Position numbers and translations under genes: made by a program. From Nitrospirota bacterium (GTDB lineage: Bacteria > Nitrospirota > Thermodesulfovibrionia > Thermodesulfovibrionales > Magnetobacteriaceae), in assembly GCA_015233615.1 (NCBI GenBank), contig JADFXJ010000025.1, positions 1 through 39,539 on the forward strand: 39,539 nt of DNA. The letters are read 5' to 3'. Every line of letters starts with the position of its first letter. Position 1 is the first letter of the stretch. Below, piece by piece: positions 24,543-33,577 of the stretch. The notes under the pieces are model-generated. The model worked only from the letters and a program-made list of their open reading frames with translations, was not told the origin of the DNA and ran no database searches.

Positions 24543-24920
24543 GTTTTTCTCCCTCAGCCAGGGGTCGGTGGTTGGCAACCCCTGGGAAACTCAAAAACCT
24601 GGAAAACTAACAAGCCTGGCACTCTGCTACCGGGTTACGCACGCATCGACAAAAAACCAAACTCGTAACCTTACCTTAAAAGTAGCATATCCCTTAAATG
24701 CTTTGCAAGAGCTTTTATCTTAAAAACTGCATGGTTAATGTTGCTCCCGCACTCCGTCACTGCCGGCCTGTGAATGAGGCAGACGGCTCGGCTGAACGGC
24801 TCCTGAAAGGGGTCAGCGACGCCCTGCGAAAAGGTGCGCGGCTCTTCGCTGAAAAGACGAGATTGCAATGCTTACGCTCGCAACGACAAATTTCTATATT
24901 GGAATTTGAGATACAACCGT
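24543..24920. other. Intergenic region with decayed sequence
   Basis: The region contains the leader of the response regulator (minus strand), a stretch of non-coding sequence and a dispersed-type motif at about 24860-24890 (GAGATTGCAATGCTTACGCT plus CGCAACGAC, a degenerate form of the GCTTCGCTCGCAATGAC repeats common between genes in many bacteria). No gene is supported. Confidence 0.45.
24558..24585 (-). promoter_or_regulatory. Stable hairpin in the response-regulator leader
   Basis: CCAGGGGT (24558-24565) pairs with ACCCCTGG (24578-24585) around a 12-nt loop that itself contains GGTT/AACC complementarity. It lies about 15 nt before the ATG and directly next to the ribosome-binding site, so it could modulate translation. 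No known riboswitch class is recognised. Confidence 0.5.
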
Positions 24921-25559
24921 TTATCGCCGGGCAATTTCAATACCGCACGGTATCGAGGCTGGCCCCCTCAAGTGTGTCAAAAAATTCACTAATGATTTGA
25001 TTTTACAGGTAAATTTCCTTTTGGTATCGTTCGCGAAACATGATAGTCCGGGAAATAGTTGTGGATCTTTGAACTCGATGAACAGATACCGATCGCTAAG
25101 TTCGACAATGAAATCCACCGGCTTCATGCAATGGGTAAGGCCATGGTTTGCATCGTCGAATTTCCTGACGTTTGCCGAAATGTATACGCTTTCCATTGGC
25201 TGCGCATACCATTGGGCCTCTCCGGTTATAGAAGCCGAATCCGCCTTTTTGGCGTGATTTGTAAACGACGCCCGCAGCTTGCCCTCTGCGCGATGCACCT
25301 CGACGCTCGCGCTCGAACTTGCCTTATAGCGTTTAACCATGCGTCCTATAGCTCTACCCGACGGCAGGAAGACGCGGGAAAGTTTTTCGGCAAAATCCAG
25401 TTTGGTTTTCGAAATGTCGCATGCTGCGTAGGCTATTTTCATGAGGTGGGTTTTCCCTGTGCCATTGGCGCCCACAAAGACGTTAATGCCGGGCGAGAAA
25501 TCCACGGAAATCTCCTCAAAAGCGATGAAGCGCTCACAAACTATCTTTGTAAGACTCAT
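24921..25559 (-). pseudogene. Chimeric remnant: ABC/AAA-type ATPase N-terminus joined to a nuclease-like fragment
   Basis: The open frame encodes 212 residues. Residues 1-127 resemble the start of an SMC/AAA_15-like ATPase: KIVCERFIAFEEISVDFSPG, P-loop GANGTGKTHLMK (31-41) and WYAQPMESVYI, after which the family continues quite differently. From about 128 the sequence switches to KPVDFIVELSDRYLFIEFKD, a D-x12-E-x-K pattern like the PD-(D/E)XK nuclease core, and then decays. A shift at the T-run near 24981-24986 would yield a more protein-like end. No ABC signature or Walker B is present. I read it as the product of a deletion fusing two genes. A deliberate ATPase-nuclease fusion is less likely at this length. 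Confidence 0.6.
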
Positions 25560-25757
25560 TGTTCTCCTCCAGTTGTTGTCTGAGCTTGATCATACCACGT
25601 TAAGGAAACGGATTCCCACTCCCCGGTCGTAGCCGAGGACAAGCTTCGCGACAATGACATATTTGACACGGTTAATGTTATTCGTCCTTTTTCGTGTTTT
25701 TCGTGGTTAAAAAAATCCTTTTCATATTGTGACCTCCGTAGTAAACACTCACACTCG
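25560..25757. other. Intergenic segment with two common dispersed-repeat motifs
   Basis: The segment contains GAGGACAAGCTTCGCGACAA at about 25633-25652 and, at about 25680-25710, the motif TTTTTCGTGTTTTTCGTGG. The second resembles the CCACGAAAAACACGAA-type repeat that I recall from intergenic regions of many bacterial genomes. No gene is seen. Confidence 0.45.
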
Positions 25758-26438
25758 TCAGCCCTTTTTAAGAAGCACGTAGAGGGCACCGAGCCCACCG
25801 TCGCAGGACCTTGCCGTCGTAAAGGCTATCACGTGCTTCCTGAGTCTGCCCGCCAGCCATTTTATAAGCGCGTTTTTGAGCACCGGCCCTTTAGGAGAGC
25901 CAAGGCCCCTGCCGTGTATTATTTTTACACACCTGTAGCCGAGCTTTAATGAGTCCGATATAAAGTTGAAAGTCAATACCTCCGCTTCGGCCAGCGTATA
26001 CCCGTGGAGGTCAAGGTAGTCCTGCACGGAGTATACTCCTCTGTGAAGAGACTCGGTATAAGCGTTTTTGTACGACGGGTTGCACCACTGCGCGTACTCT
26101 TGCGTATCCCTGATGTCTATGCTGCGTTTGCCGTCCCTTATAGCCCTGAGGACGCTTAAGCACTCCTCGTCGATGGAGGCTGGTACACGGGATCTGCCGG
26201 TTATCCGTTTCTTTGGCGTGAAGGGGATTTCACGGAATTCCTTTATCTCTCTAACCTTTTCCATGGCCCGGAGAAAAAGCTCCTCGTCGGCCGTAGGTTT
26301 TTCCTCCTGTTCCGGTGCCGGAGTACTATGGCTTACGGGGTCTATGGCTGTTTTAGGTTTAGGTTTAGGTTCTGGTTTTACCTTTAAGGCAACGCCTTTT
26401 AAAGCTTCGAAGGGCCGGTTCGAGAAATCATCCGACAT
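25758..26438 (-). CDS. Smr-domain protein
   Basis: The 226-residue protein begins with a proline/lysine-rich disordered stretch (KVKPEPKPKPKTA and onward to about residue 50) and a charged helical linker. It ends in an Smr domain (about 140-226) with LDLHGYTLAEAE, the conserved HGRGLGSPKGPVLK and the C-terminal TTARSCDGGLGALYVLL. Smr domains are nucleases acting on nucleic acids, seen alone or at the end of MutS2. The LDLHG and HGRG motifs are intact. ATG 26438 is preferred because GGGGGAG precedes it. An upstream in-frame start near 26495 lacks a ribosome site and would run into the divergent promoter area. It is transcribed away from trmFO. Confidence 0.9.
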   Translation of the reverse strand: MSDDFSNRPFEALKGVALKVKPEPKPKPKTAIDPVSHSTPAPEQEEKPTADEELFLRAMEKVREIKEFREIPFTPKKRITGRSRVPASIDEECLSVLRAIRDGKRSIDIRDTQEYAQWCNPSYKNAYTESLHRGVYSVQDYLDLHGYTLAEAEVLTFNFISDSLKLGYRCVKIIHGRGLGSPKGPVLKNALIKWLAGRLRKHVIAFTTARSCDGGLGALYVLLKKG

Positions 26439-26524
26439 AAAAAACACTCTCCCCCTGTAACTCTTTATTAATACTAACATATCGTGATTAGACAAAAAAA
26501 GGCCGGTTTTATTAAAATAGGACG
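26439..26524. promoter_or_regulatory. Divergent promoter region between smr and trmFO
   Basis: The 86 bp separate two head-to-head genes and must hold both promoters. TTAGACA at about 26488 and TATTAAAAT at about 26509-26517 are candidate elements for the plus-strand trmFO operon. They would leave a very short leader before the GTG at 26525. The minus-strand elements are not clear. Confidence 0.4.
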
Positions 26525-27901
26525 GTGTCTGACTTAATCGTAATAGGCGGAGGTCTTGCCGGCTCCGAGGCGGCCTACCAGGCTGCCAAAAGAGGGATAA
26601 GCGTGGCGATATACGAGATGAGGCCCGCGAGGCAGACCGAGGCGCACAAAACCGGTCTCCTGGGGGAACTCGTCTGCTCCAACTCCCTGCGCTCCGAATC
26701 GTTGAGCAACGGCCACGGACTGCTTAAGCGTGAGTTATCCACTGCGGGCTCCCTTGTGATGGAAGCGGCCATGGCGTCGCAGATTCCGGGCGGCAGTGCC
26801 CTTGCCGTGGACAGGGAGCGTTTTGCCGCATATATAACCGGCCGGCTCACGATGCACCCGCTGATAACGATAATACGCAGTGAACTGGACTGCGTACCCG
26901 ACGGCGTCTGCATACTGGCTACGGGACCACTGACTTCCCCGGCGCTCTCCGGGTGGCTGATGGATACGCTGGGTGCCGGGCATCTTTATTTCTACGACGC
27001 TATAGCGCCAATTATCGATGCTACTTCCATCGATTACGAAAAGGTTTTTTTCGCGTCACGTTACGGCAAGGGTGGGGACGACTACCTTAATTGTCCCATG
27101 AACGAACGGGAGTACGGGATATTTTACGATGCACTTGTCGAAGCAGACAAGGTAATGGCGAGGGATTTCGAAGACGAAAGGGTTTTTGAGGGGTGCATGC
27201 CACTGGAGGCCATGGCCTTGCGCGGCAGGGACACTATACGCTTTGGTCCATTGAAGCCCGTGGGACTTAGAGATCCCCGCACGGGAAAAGAGCCTTTCGC
27301 CGTGGTTCAGCTTCGCCCCGAAAACGAGGACAAGACCGCCTTTAACATGGTCGGATTTCAAACCAGGCTCAGGCAGCCCGGCCAAAAGATGGTATTCGGT
27401 TTGATTCCGGGACTCGAAAAGGCGGAGTTTCTCAGGTATGGCTCCGTCCACCGCAATACGTTCATCGATTCGCCTAAAGTACTCAACGATGACCTTACGT
27501 TGAAGATAAACCGGAAAGCGGACGGAATGAAAAACGGCAGCGAAAATGGGAGCGAATATGAAATGCAAGTCGGTAAGACAAGCGGGAATATCTACGTGGC
27601 GGGACAGTTAAGCGGCGTGGAGGGTTACCTGGAGTCTACCGCCATGGGGCTTCTGGCGGGCATTTACGCTTCCAGGAGGTTAAGGGGTCTGCCGTTGGTC
27701 ACTCCCTCTGAAAATACATGCCACGGTGCCCTCGTAAGATACATTACCACCGGAAAAAGCGGCTCCTTCCAGCCGTCCAATATAAATTTCGGCATACTGC
27801 CCCCCCTGGAGAAAAACATCAGAGATAAGGCGAAAAAAAAGCTCGCTATGGCCGAAAGGGCCTTGCGACAGTGGGAAATGTTTGTTGAACGAGCTGATTG
27901 A
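26525..27901 (+). CDS. trmFO: Methylenetetrahydrofolate-tRNA-(uracil-5-)-methyltransferase
   Basis: The 458-residue flavoprotein makes 5-methyluridine at position 54 of the tRNA T-loop, using methylenetetrahydrofolate and reduced FAD. The N-terminal FAD-binding GGGLAGSEAAYQAAKRG and the family signatures YEMRP, TGLLGELVCSNSLRS, PIIDATSID and GNIYVAGQLSGVEGYLES are all visible. Length is typical. The start is GTG (26525) with a poor ribosome site. The 3' end overlaps xerC by 20 bp. trmFO-xerC-hslV-hslU is a widely conserved order in Firmicutes and deltaproteobacteria-like genomes. A short repetitive insert (MKNGSENGSEYEM, about 338-350) is local low complexity. Confidence 0.97.
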   Translation: MSDLIVIGGGLAGSEAAYQAAKRGISVAIYEMRPARQTEAHKTGLLGELVCSNSLRSESLSNGHGLLKRELSTAGSLVMEAAMASQIPGGSALAVDRERFAAYITGRLTMHPLITIIRSELDCVPDGVCILATGPLTSPALSGWLMDTLGAGHLYFYDAIAPIIDATSIDYEKVFFASRYGKGGDDYLNCPMNEREYGIFYDALVEADKVMARDFEDERVFEGCMPLEAMALRGRDTIRFGPLKPVGLRDPRTGKEPFAVVQLRPENEDKTAFNMVGFQTRLRQPGQKMVFGLIPGLEKAEFLRYGSVHRNTFIDSPKVLNDDLTLKINRKADGMKNGSENGSEYEMQVGKTSGNIYVAGQLSGVEGYLESTAMGLLAGIYASRRLRGLPLVTPSENTCHGALVRYITTGKSGSFQPSNINFGILPPLEKNIRDKAKKKLAMAERALRQWEMFVERAD

Positions 27902-28784
27902 CGCGTTTTTGAGGTACCACGAAATCGAAATGGATGCATCCAAACACACTATCAGGGCTTACGACAAGGATCTGAGGGAATTTGCCGCTTTCGTTTCCAA
28001 GGAGGCCGTCGAAGTCGATCTCTACGACGTAAGGGCATACGTGGCCTTCGAGTCTAAAAAGGGGCTTAAGAAAACGACCGTACGCAGGAAATACGACGTT
28101 TTAGGGAGTTTTTTCAAATACCTCCACCGTGAGGGATACATAAAAATAAACCCGGTGCGCCTGGTTGCGCCTCCAAAGGCTCCAAAGCCGCTACCCAAAT
28201 ACCTTACGATAGACGACGTGGTGCAGCTCATAGACAAGGCCTCCGGGTTAGGGTTTTCCCCTGCCAGGGACAAGGCAATACTGGATCTCTTCTATTCGAG
28301 CGGCCTCAGGGTGAGTGAGCTTGTTGGAATCGACATGCAAGACCTGGATCTTAAGCAAGGATTATTGCGCGTTCGTGGCAAAGGTAAAAAAGAGAGGCTC
28401 GTACCGGTTGGTTCTTACGCCGTAAACAACCTCAAGACATACGTGGTGGAGAGGATTCTGCTCCTAAAGGGAAAGAATGCCCAACATACCGACGCTCTTT
28501 ATCTGAACAGGCAGGGCGGCAGGATAACCGACAGGAGTGTTTTTCGAATAGTTTTGAAGTTTGCCAGGATGATAGGAATAGAGGGTAAGATTGGCCCCCA
28601 CACCCTGAGACACACCTTTGCTACGCACCTCCTTCACGGTGGTGCCGATCTCAGGACGATACAGGAACTCCTCGGCCATGCAGGGCTTTCCACCACGCAA
28701 AAGTACACCCACCTGGATACTCAGCATCTGATAGACGTTTACGACAAGAGCCATCCGCTGGCACAGATAGCCGCAGACGATTGA
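27882..28784 (+). CDS. xerC: Tyrosine recombinase XerC
   Basis: The 300-residue recombinase has an N-terminal SAM-like core-binding domain (LIDAFLRYHEIEMDASKHT) and a catalytic domain with Arg in YSSGLRVSEL, Lys in RGKGKKERLVP, HTLRHTFATHLL (His and Arg), LGHAGLSTTQKYTHLD (His/Trp position and nucleophilic Tyr). XerC resolves chromosome dimers at dif with XerD. Its start is TTG at 27882 (or TTG 27885) inside the end of trmFO, indicating translational coupling. Operon position supports XerC rather than a phage integrase. A large inverted repeat follows 3 bp after the stop. Confidence 0.95.
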   Translation: MLNELIDAFLRYHEIEMDASKHTIRAYDKDLREFAAFVSKEAVEVDLYDVRAYVAFESKKGLKKTTVRRKYDVLGSFFKYLHREGYIKINPVRLVAPPKAPKPLPKYLTIDDVVQLIDKASGLGFSPARDKAILDLFYSSGLRVSELVGIDMQDLDLKQGLLRVRGKGKKERLVPVGSYAVNNLKTYVVERILLLKGKNAQHTDALYLNRQGGRITDRSVFRIVLKFARMIGIEGKIGPHTLRHTFATHLLHGGADLRTIQELLGHAGLSTTQKYTHLDTQHLIDVYDKSHPLAQIAADD

Positions 28785-28786
28785 TT

Positions 28787-28857
28787 CTGCGTTAATCTGC
28801 GTCATCTGGGGATAGTAAAAAAAGAATATTATCCGCAGATGACGCAGATTAACGCAG
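28787..28857. repeat. Large inverted repeat after xerC (28-bp arms)
   Basis: Arms at 28787-28814 and 28830-28857 are complementary with one mismatch (22 outer positions perfect), with a 15-nt A-rich loop. The arm motif CTGCGTTAATCTGCGTCATC belongs to the CGCAGATTAACGCAG-type repeats that I recall between genes of many unrelated bacteria. It may stop or attenuate xerC transcription and separate it from hslVU, which seems to have its own promoter downstream. Confidence 0.8.
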
Positions 28858-28988
28858 CCGCAGACCATAAAAGATTTGATTAATTGGTATATGATTTTGT
28901 TAATATATTTAATACGTGATTAATATTAGCCGATTATCCGGCAGTCCGTTATATTGTTCGACACGCAAGGAGACAAAGGGCAGGTGAC

Positions 28989-29540
28989 ATGGAAAATGGA
29001 ATAAATTTAATACACGCCACTACGATACTGTGCGTCAGACGTGAAGGAAAGGTTGCCATTGGTGGGGACGGCCAGGTCACGCTTGGTACGACGGTACTTA
29101 AGCAGACCGCCAGGAAGGTGAGGAAAATGTACGGCGAAAAGGTACTGGCCGGTTTTGCCGGGGCCACTGCGGATGCGTTCACTCTCTTCGAGAAGTTCGA
29201 AAGCAAGCTCGAAGCATACCGCGGCAACATGACTCGGGCAGCCGTCGAATTGGCGAAAGACTGGCGTACCGACAAGATGCTCAGAAGGCTGGAGGCTCTT
29301 TTGCTCGTTGCCGACAAGGATATTACTTTTATCATTTCCGGTACCGGAGACGTTATCGAGCCCGACATTGGAGTATGTGCGATTGGTTCGGGTGGCCCAT
29401 ATGCACAGGCAGCCGCCAGGGCCCTTTATGAAAACACCGAAATGTCCGCCAGGGAAATAATCGAAAAGGCGATGAGCATAACGTCCGAAATTTGTATATA
29501 TACTAATAAAAATATCATTATAGAGGAGTTAAATGGATAA
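28989..29540 (+). CDS. hslV: ATP-dependent protease subunit HslV
   Basis: The 183-residue protein is the proteasome-like peptidase partner of HslU. The active-site threonine follows a short propeptide: residues 1-10 ([10 protein letters not shown]), then TTILCVRR with Thr11 as the mature N-terminal nucleophile. Further family motifs are [37 protein letters not shown] and [16 protein letters not shown]. The ATG follows AGGTG closely; the leader region 28860-28985 is AT-rich and likely holds a promoter. The gene overlaps hslU by 8 bp. Confidence 0.97.
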   Translation: MENGINLIHATTILCVRREGKVAIGGDGQVTLGTTVLKQTARKVRKMYGEKVLAGFAGATADAFTLFEKFESKLEAYRGNMTRAAVELAKDWRTDKMLRRLEALLLVADKDITFIISGTGDVIEPDIGVCAIGSGGPYAQAAARALYENTEMSAREIIEKAMSITSEICIYTNKNIIIEELNG

Positions 29541-30873
29541 CCTGACGCCAAAAATGATAGTGCTGGAGCTGGACAAGTACATAATAGGCCAGGGAAAAGC
29601 TAAGAAGGCCGTAGCCATTGCCCTTAGGAACAGGTGGCGCAGGCAGCAGCTTGCACCGGACATGAAAGACGAAGTGCTTCCAAAGAACATCATAATGATA
29701 GGCCCTACCGGTGTAGGAAAGACGGAAATAGCCCGCAGATTGGCTAAACTTGCCAGTGCGCCTTTCATTAAGGTGGAGGCCTCGAAGTTCACAGAAGTAG
29801 GTTACGTCGGCAGGGACGTGGAATCGATGATTAGAGACCTCACGGAGCTTGCCGTTAACATGGTCAAAGAGGAGCACTACGAGAAGATCCAGCAGAGGGC
29901 GAAAGAACTGGCCGAAGAGCGGATGCTCGACATACTCCTGCCCCAGTCCAAGGGCACCAAAGGTGTACCCCTAAGCATAGAGGATAAGCAAAAGCAGACG
30001 GAGACGAGAGAGAAGCTAAGGGAGAAACTCCGCGAGGGAAAGCTCGACAACAAGTACGTCGACATCGAGGTTAAGGAAAAGGTTATGCCCTTTGGCGTGA
30101 TTTCCAACATCGGACTGGACGATCTGGAAATAAACCTGAAGGAGATGTTAGGCAACTTCCTGCCGGAAAAGCCGAAGAGGAAAAAGATGCGTGTACCGGA
30201 TGCCTTCGTCCAACTGACAAGGGAAGAGGCAAGCAAGTTGATAGACATGGAGAAAGTTACCAAGGAGGCTATAGAGAGAACGGAGCAATCGGGTATAGTA
30301 TTCATCGACGAGGTGGATAAAATAGCCAGCAGGGGCTCAAGCGTTGGCCCTGACGTCTCGCGTGAAGGCGTACAGAGAGACTTGCTGCCCATAGTGGAGG
30401 GTACTACCGTTACGACCAAGCACGGCCCCGTCAAGACGGATCACACGCTGTTTATCGCCGCCGGAGCTTTCCACGTATCGAAGCCCTCCGATCTTATTCC
30501 CGAACTGCAGGGCCGTTTCCCCATAAGGGTGGAACTGGAACCACTCGGCAAGGAAGAATTCATAAGGATTCTCACCGAGCCAAGTAATGCTCTGACCAAG
30601 CAGTACGTAGCACTCCTGGGGACGGAGAATTTTTCGCTTACTTTTTTGGAAGATTCAATCGACGAGATCGCCGAGATTGCCTCTACCGTCAACGACAAAA
30701 CCGAAAACATCGGGGCCCGGCGCCTTCAGACGGTTTTAGAGAAACTCCTGGAAGATGTTTCCTTCGAGTCGCCTGAGATGAAAAGCGGCTCTCTCACCGT
30801 CGACAGGCAATACGTCAGAGATAAGCTGGCCGACATAGTGAAAAACGAGGATTTAAGCAGATATATCTTATGA
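29533..30873 (+). CDS. hslU: ATP-dependent protease ATPase subunit HslU
   Basis: The 446-residue AAA+ unfoldase feeds substrates to HslV. It shows [16 protein letters not shown], Walker [19 protein letters not shown], the pore motif GYVGRDVE, the family-specific I domain (about 110-240, charged and helical), Walker [13 protein letters not shown], and sensor/box motifs GRFPIRVEL and [18 protein letters not shown]. Length is typical. Its ATG lies inside the end of hslV, as expected for coupled expression of the two subunits. Confidence 0.97.
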   Translation: MDNLTPKMIVLELDKYIIGQGKAKKAVAIALRNRWRRQQLAPDMKDEVLPKNIIMIGPTGVGKTEIARRLAKLASAPFIKVEASKFTEVGYVGRDVESMIRDLTELAVNMVKEEHYEKIQQRAKELAEERMLDILLPQSKGTKGVPLSIEDKQKQTETREKLREKLREGKLDNKYVDIEVKEKVMPFGVISNIGLDDLEINLKEMLGNFLPEKPKRKKMRVPDAFVQLTREEASKLIDMEKVTKEAIERTEQSGIVFIDEVDKIASRGSSVGPDVSREGVQRDLLPIVEGTTVTTKHGPVKTDHTLFIAAGAFHVSKPSDLIPELQGRFPIRVELEPLGKEEFIRILTEPSNALTKQYVALLGTENFSLTFLEDSIDEIAEIASTVNDKTENIGARRLQTVLEKLLEDVSFESPEMKSGSLTVDRQYVRDKLADIVKNEDLSRYIL

Positions 30874-30928
30874 CGTCGCCACGGATGAAGATATCAGATA
30901 AAACATGTAACCACGAAAGGCCCCGCGA

Positions 30929-31756
30929 ATGCGGCCGACGGCTCGAAAACGGATGAAGACATCACGCGTAAAGACATTGCGTATAAAGCTATTGCGCATA
31001 AACTTATCACGTATCCGGAACGTCTATATCTTAATTTTAACCGGTACCGTTATAGGGCTGGTTTTTCTGGCCGGATGCAGCAGCACTACTACTACGGTAA
31101 AGAGTCGCGTGTACCGGCCAAAGAGCAACGTTTACGTTCCCCAGTACCAGGAGGAGGAACAACGCCCTAAAGCTACCCCTGAAACGCAAAACACCATGAT
31201 AGCCTCGTGGTATGGCACTGACTTCAATGGTAAACCAACCGCCTCCGGTGAGAGATATGACATGTACTCCTACTCTGCGGCTCACAAGTACCTGCCCTTT
31301 GGCACTATTATTAAGGTAACGAACCCCTCTACAGGCATCTCGGCCAGGGTAGTGGTTAACGACAGGGGCCCCTTCGTGGCGGGAAGAGACATAGACCTGT
31401 CTTATCAGGCTGCAAAGGACATAGGCCTTGTAAGGTCGGGTGTTGGCGTTATAAACGTGGAGTACCTGGGAAGAGATAACAAGTACGTAAAATACATAAG
31501 GGTATCCGACCAGGTGGCCAAAGGCCTTTACACGATACAGATAGCATCCTTCGAAGATCAACAAAACGCGGAGAGGATGAAGAAGTCTCTTGAGCTGGGA
31601 TACCAGACTGTCTATATCAGGTTGGCCAAGGTAAACGGGAAGACCTTTTATCGCGTAAGGGTTGGAAAGTTCGGCGGGAAACAGAAGGCCATCGAACGCG
31701 CCCAAAAGCTCGCAGACGAGGGATACGACACTTTTGTGACAGGAGAGGAGGGTTAG
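30929..31756 (+). CDS. rlpA: RlpA-family septal-ring lipoprotein with SPOR domain
   Basis: The 275-residue lipoprotein has a basic N-terminus with a repetitive stretch (RVKTLRIKLLRINLSRIRN), a hydrophobic helix and lipobox LVFLAGC (about 44-50). A double-psi beta-barrel RlpA domain follows (about 88-180: ASWYGTDFNGKPTASGERYD, VVVNDRGPF, IDLSYQAAKDIG), then a C-terminal SPOR domain (about 195-272: YTIQIASFEDQQNAERM, YRVRVGKF). RlpA cleaves or binds denuded peptidoglycan strands at the division site. A weak AAGG precedes ATG 30929; ATG 30953 is an alternative that still retains the signal peptide. It follows hslU by 55 bp and precedes the FmdE-like gene by 6 bp. Confidence 0.92.
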   Translation: MRPTARKRMKTSRVKTLRIKLLRINLSRIRNVYILILTGTVIGLVFLAGCSSTTTTVKSRVYRPKSNVYVPQYQEEEQRPKATPETQNTMIASWYGTDFNGKPTASGERYDMYSYSAAHKYLPFGTIIKVTNPSTGISARVVVNDRGPFVAGRDIDLSYQAAKDIGLVRSGVGVINVEYLGRDNKYVKYIRVSDQVAKGLYTIQIASFEDQQNAERMKKSLELGYQTVYIRLAKVNGKTFYRVRVGKFGGKQKAIERAQKLADEGYDTFVTGEEG

Positions 31757-31762
31757 ATAAAT

Positions 31763-32527
31763 ATGGATTTGGAGGATTCGGATTATAAGGATTTGGATTT
31801 TAAGAAAGTGGCTGCCTTTCACGGGCATGCTTGTCCGGGCCTTGCCCTTGGTTACAGATTGAGTTTGGTTGCACTGAGAGATTACCTTGTCAAAAGGGAC
31901 GTAGACGAAGAGGCCGTTGCCATAGTGGAGAACGACTCCTGTGCCGTTGACGCCGTACAGTTTATGACCGGATGTACATTCGGCAAGGGTAACCTGATAT
32001 TTAAGGACTATGGCAAGCAGGTTTATACGTTTATCAAAAGGCCGCCCCAATGCGTAACCCCCAAAGGTGAAAACGCCCAGGGTGGAAATCCCCAATGTGG
32101 CTCTCCCCAAGGCGTAAGAGCTGGTGGTGAAAACGAAAGCGGAAATCAACAGGGTGGACATGAAGATGGTGGAGGCGAATGTAGAGAGCAGTTGGCGGAG
32201 GGGTTTCGCCTGTCGGTGAAGTGGCAATCCCCGCCCGAAACCATAGAGGAGTCCCGTATGTGGGAGCGCTACAGCGGCGGAGATCGCTCCGAATCCGTGC
32301 TTAGAGCCGTACACGACCGGAAATCCCGGAAGATTGCGTCGATTCTCGATGCCGACGACGACGAACTCTTTGACGTAACCCACGTTGAGGTGCGTCTGCC
32401 CGAACCGGCCCGCATACATAAGTCGCTTATCTGCGGCAAGTGCGGCGAAAGGGTTATGGAGACCAGGACGGTGGTAAACAAAGGCCACATATACTGCATC
32501 CCTTGTTCCGGGGTAGGAGGACAATGA
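31763..32527 (+). CDS. FmdE-family protein with a low-complexity insertion and zinc-ribbon end
   Basis: The 254-residue protein has the FmdE (formylmethanofuran dehydrogenase subunit E-like) core: [14 protein letters not shown] (19-32) and [20 protein letters not shown] (58-77), with the Cys/His residues proposed as metal ligands. Residues about 100-140 are a Gly/Asn/Gln/Glu-rich insert ([17 protein letters not shown] and onward), absent from typical members. The C-terminus has CGKCGERV ... HIYCIPC, a treble-clef/zinc-ribbon pattern. No methanofuran pathway genes are nearby. In bacteria many FmdE proteins are stand-alone and thought to relate to molybdenum or other metal enzymes (family knowledge, not shown here). 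GGAGGG precedes the start, and the stop overlaps the argB start region. Confidence 0.87.
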   Translation: MDLEDSDYKDLDFKKVAAFHGHACPGLALGYRLSLVALRDYLVKRDVDEEAVAIVENDSCAVDAVQFMTGCTFGKGNLIFKDYGKQVYTFIKRPPQCVTPKGENAQGGNPQCGSPQGVRAGGENESGNQQGGHEDGGGECREQLAEGFRLSVKWQSPPETIEESRMWERYSGGDRSESVLRAVHDRKSRKIASILDADDDELFDVTHVEVRLPEPARIHKSLICGKCGERVMETRTVVNKGHIYCIPCSGVGGQ

Positions 32528-33408
32528 TGGAAGACCTCATAGCAAAGGCCGGGGTCTTAATAGAGGCTCTGCCATATATCAGGACGTTTTACAAGAAGAC
32601 CTTTGTAATAAAATACGGCGGTGCGGCACAGGTGAGGGAAGACTTAAAGGAGTCTTTTGCCCGGGACATCGTGCTGTTTAATTACATAGGCATAAACGCG
32701 GTAATAGTTCACGGCGGCGGGCCCCAGATATCTTCCCTGATGAAGAGGTTGGGCAAGGAACCCGTATTCGTCGAGGGCTACAGGGTGACCGACGAGGATA
32801 CCATGGGGCTTGTGGAGATGGTGCTCGGAGGGGCCATAAACAAGGAGATCGTGAGTCTGATAAACCGCCACGGGGGAAGGGCCGTCGGGTTGAGCGGCAA
32901 GGACGCCAACCTGATATCCGCAATGAGGAAGGCCCCGAAACGGGTGATTACCGCGCCGGGGGTGGAGGAGAAAGTGGACCTCGGGCTGGTAGGTGATATC
33001 GAGAGCGTAAATCCTTCCATACTGAAGGCACTCGAAGATACCGGTTTTATTCCGGTCATAGCACCTATAGGGTTCAGCCATGAGGGAGAAACGCTTAATA
33101 TAAACGCGGACTTTGCAGCCGCCTCCATTGCCGCGGCGTTGAAGGCCGAAAAGCTGATACTACTCACCGACGTACCGGGGATACTGGACAAGGCCGGTAA
33201 ACCCATGTCTACCATCCAAAAGGCGGACGTTCAGATGCACATCACGGAGGGAACTATAACCGGAGGCATGATACCTAAGGTTACGGCCTGCCTGGACGCT
33301 CTGGACGAGGGGGTTACGAAAGCCCACATCATAGACGGGCGGACTCCCCATAGCCTGCTCCTGGAAATATTTACGACACAGGGTATCGGTACCGAGATCG
33401 TGTTGTAG
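32527..33408 (+). CDS. argB: Acetylglutamate kinase
   Basis: The 293-residue amino-acid kinase catalyses the second step of arginine synthesis, phosphorylating N-acetylglutamate. Motifs are [10 protein letters not shown] (Lys of the phosphate site), [53 protein letters not shown] and [14 protein letters not shown]. The C-terminal GIGTEIVL is complete. AGGAGG at 32515-32520 has 6-bp spacing to ATG 32527 and only 3 bp to ATG 32524, so I prefer 32527. The FmdE-like stop overlaps this start. The final roughly 270 bp have a second copy at 33991-34256. Confidence 0.96.
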   Translation: MEDLIAKAGVLIEALPYIRTFYKKTFVIKYGGAAQVREDLKESFARDIVLFNYIGINAVIVHGGGPQISSLMKRLGKEPVFVEGYRVTDEDTMGLVEMVLGGAINKEIVSLINRHGGRAVGLSGKDANLISAMRKAPKRVITAPGVEEKVDLGLVGDIESVNPSILKALEDTGFIPVIAPIGFSHEGETLNINADFAAASIAAALKAEKLILLTDVPGILDKAGKPMSTIQKADVQMHITEGTITGGMIPKVTACLDALDEGVTKAHIIDGRTPHSLLLEIFTTQGIGTEIVL

Positions 33409-33431
33409 TTTGTAGGACTGGCCGCAAATAA

Positions 33432-33465
33432 TTCCCGACACGGAATTACGGGAAAAGATTATAAT
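33432..33465 (+). promoter_or_regulatory. Conserved hairpin and -10-like box before DUF5618 copy 1
   Basis: TTCCCG (33432-33437) pairs with CGGGAA (33449-33454), and TATAAT follows at 33460-33465. The same hairpin and TATAAT occur at 34291-34324 before DUF5618 copy 2 although the surrounding sequence has drifted. The hairpin may serve as the argB terminator and the TATAAT as a promoter for the DUF5618 gene. No good -35 is evident. Confidence 0.5.
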
Positions 33466-33485
33466 TAAAGAAGGACTATATTAGC

Positions 33486-33557
33486 GGACTTGCCCGGAAT
33501 AATGACAAGGACTGGCAGGAACTGGATTTCCGGACTTACCAGGAATAACGACAAGGG
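33486..33557 (+). repeat. Two dispersed-repeat copies in the DUF5618 leader
   Basis: Copies at 33486-33510 (GGACTTGCCCGGAAT then AATGACAAGG) and 33531-33557 (CGGACTTACCAGGAAT then AACGACAAGG) lie in tandem just upstream of the ribosome site of the first DUF5618 gene. A further degenerate copy occupies the same position before the second gene (34344-34370). They are related to those at 3017 and 13318. Confidence 0.6.
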
Positions 33558-33577
33558 AAAGGAAAGGAGACAGTCAT

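Noticed and set aside
24586-24680. Possible riboswitch upstream of the response regulator
   Set aside because: Some elements (GGTAGC-like and GCC pairs) superficially recall a c-di-GMP riboswitch, but the conserved core and receptor motifs could not be aligned.
27882-28784. XerC considered as a phage or integron integrase
   Set aside because: It lies in the conserved trmFO-xerC-hslVU order, overlaps trmFO, and has a typical XerC length.
31037-32524. A 495-codon open frame on the minus strand opposite rlpA and the FmdE-like gene
   Set aside because: It spans two well-supported genes and their junction, has no ribosome site and encodes composition without recognisable domains. It is a long antisense shadow frame.
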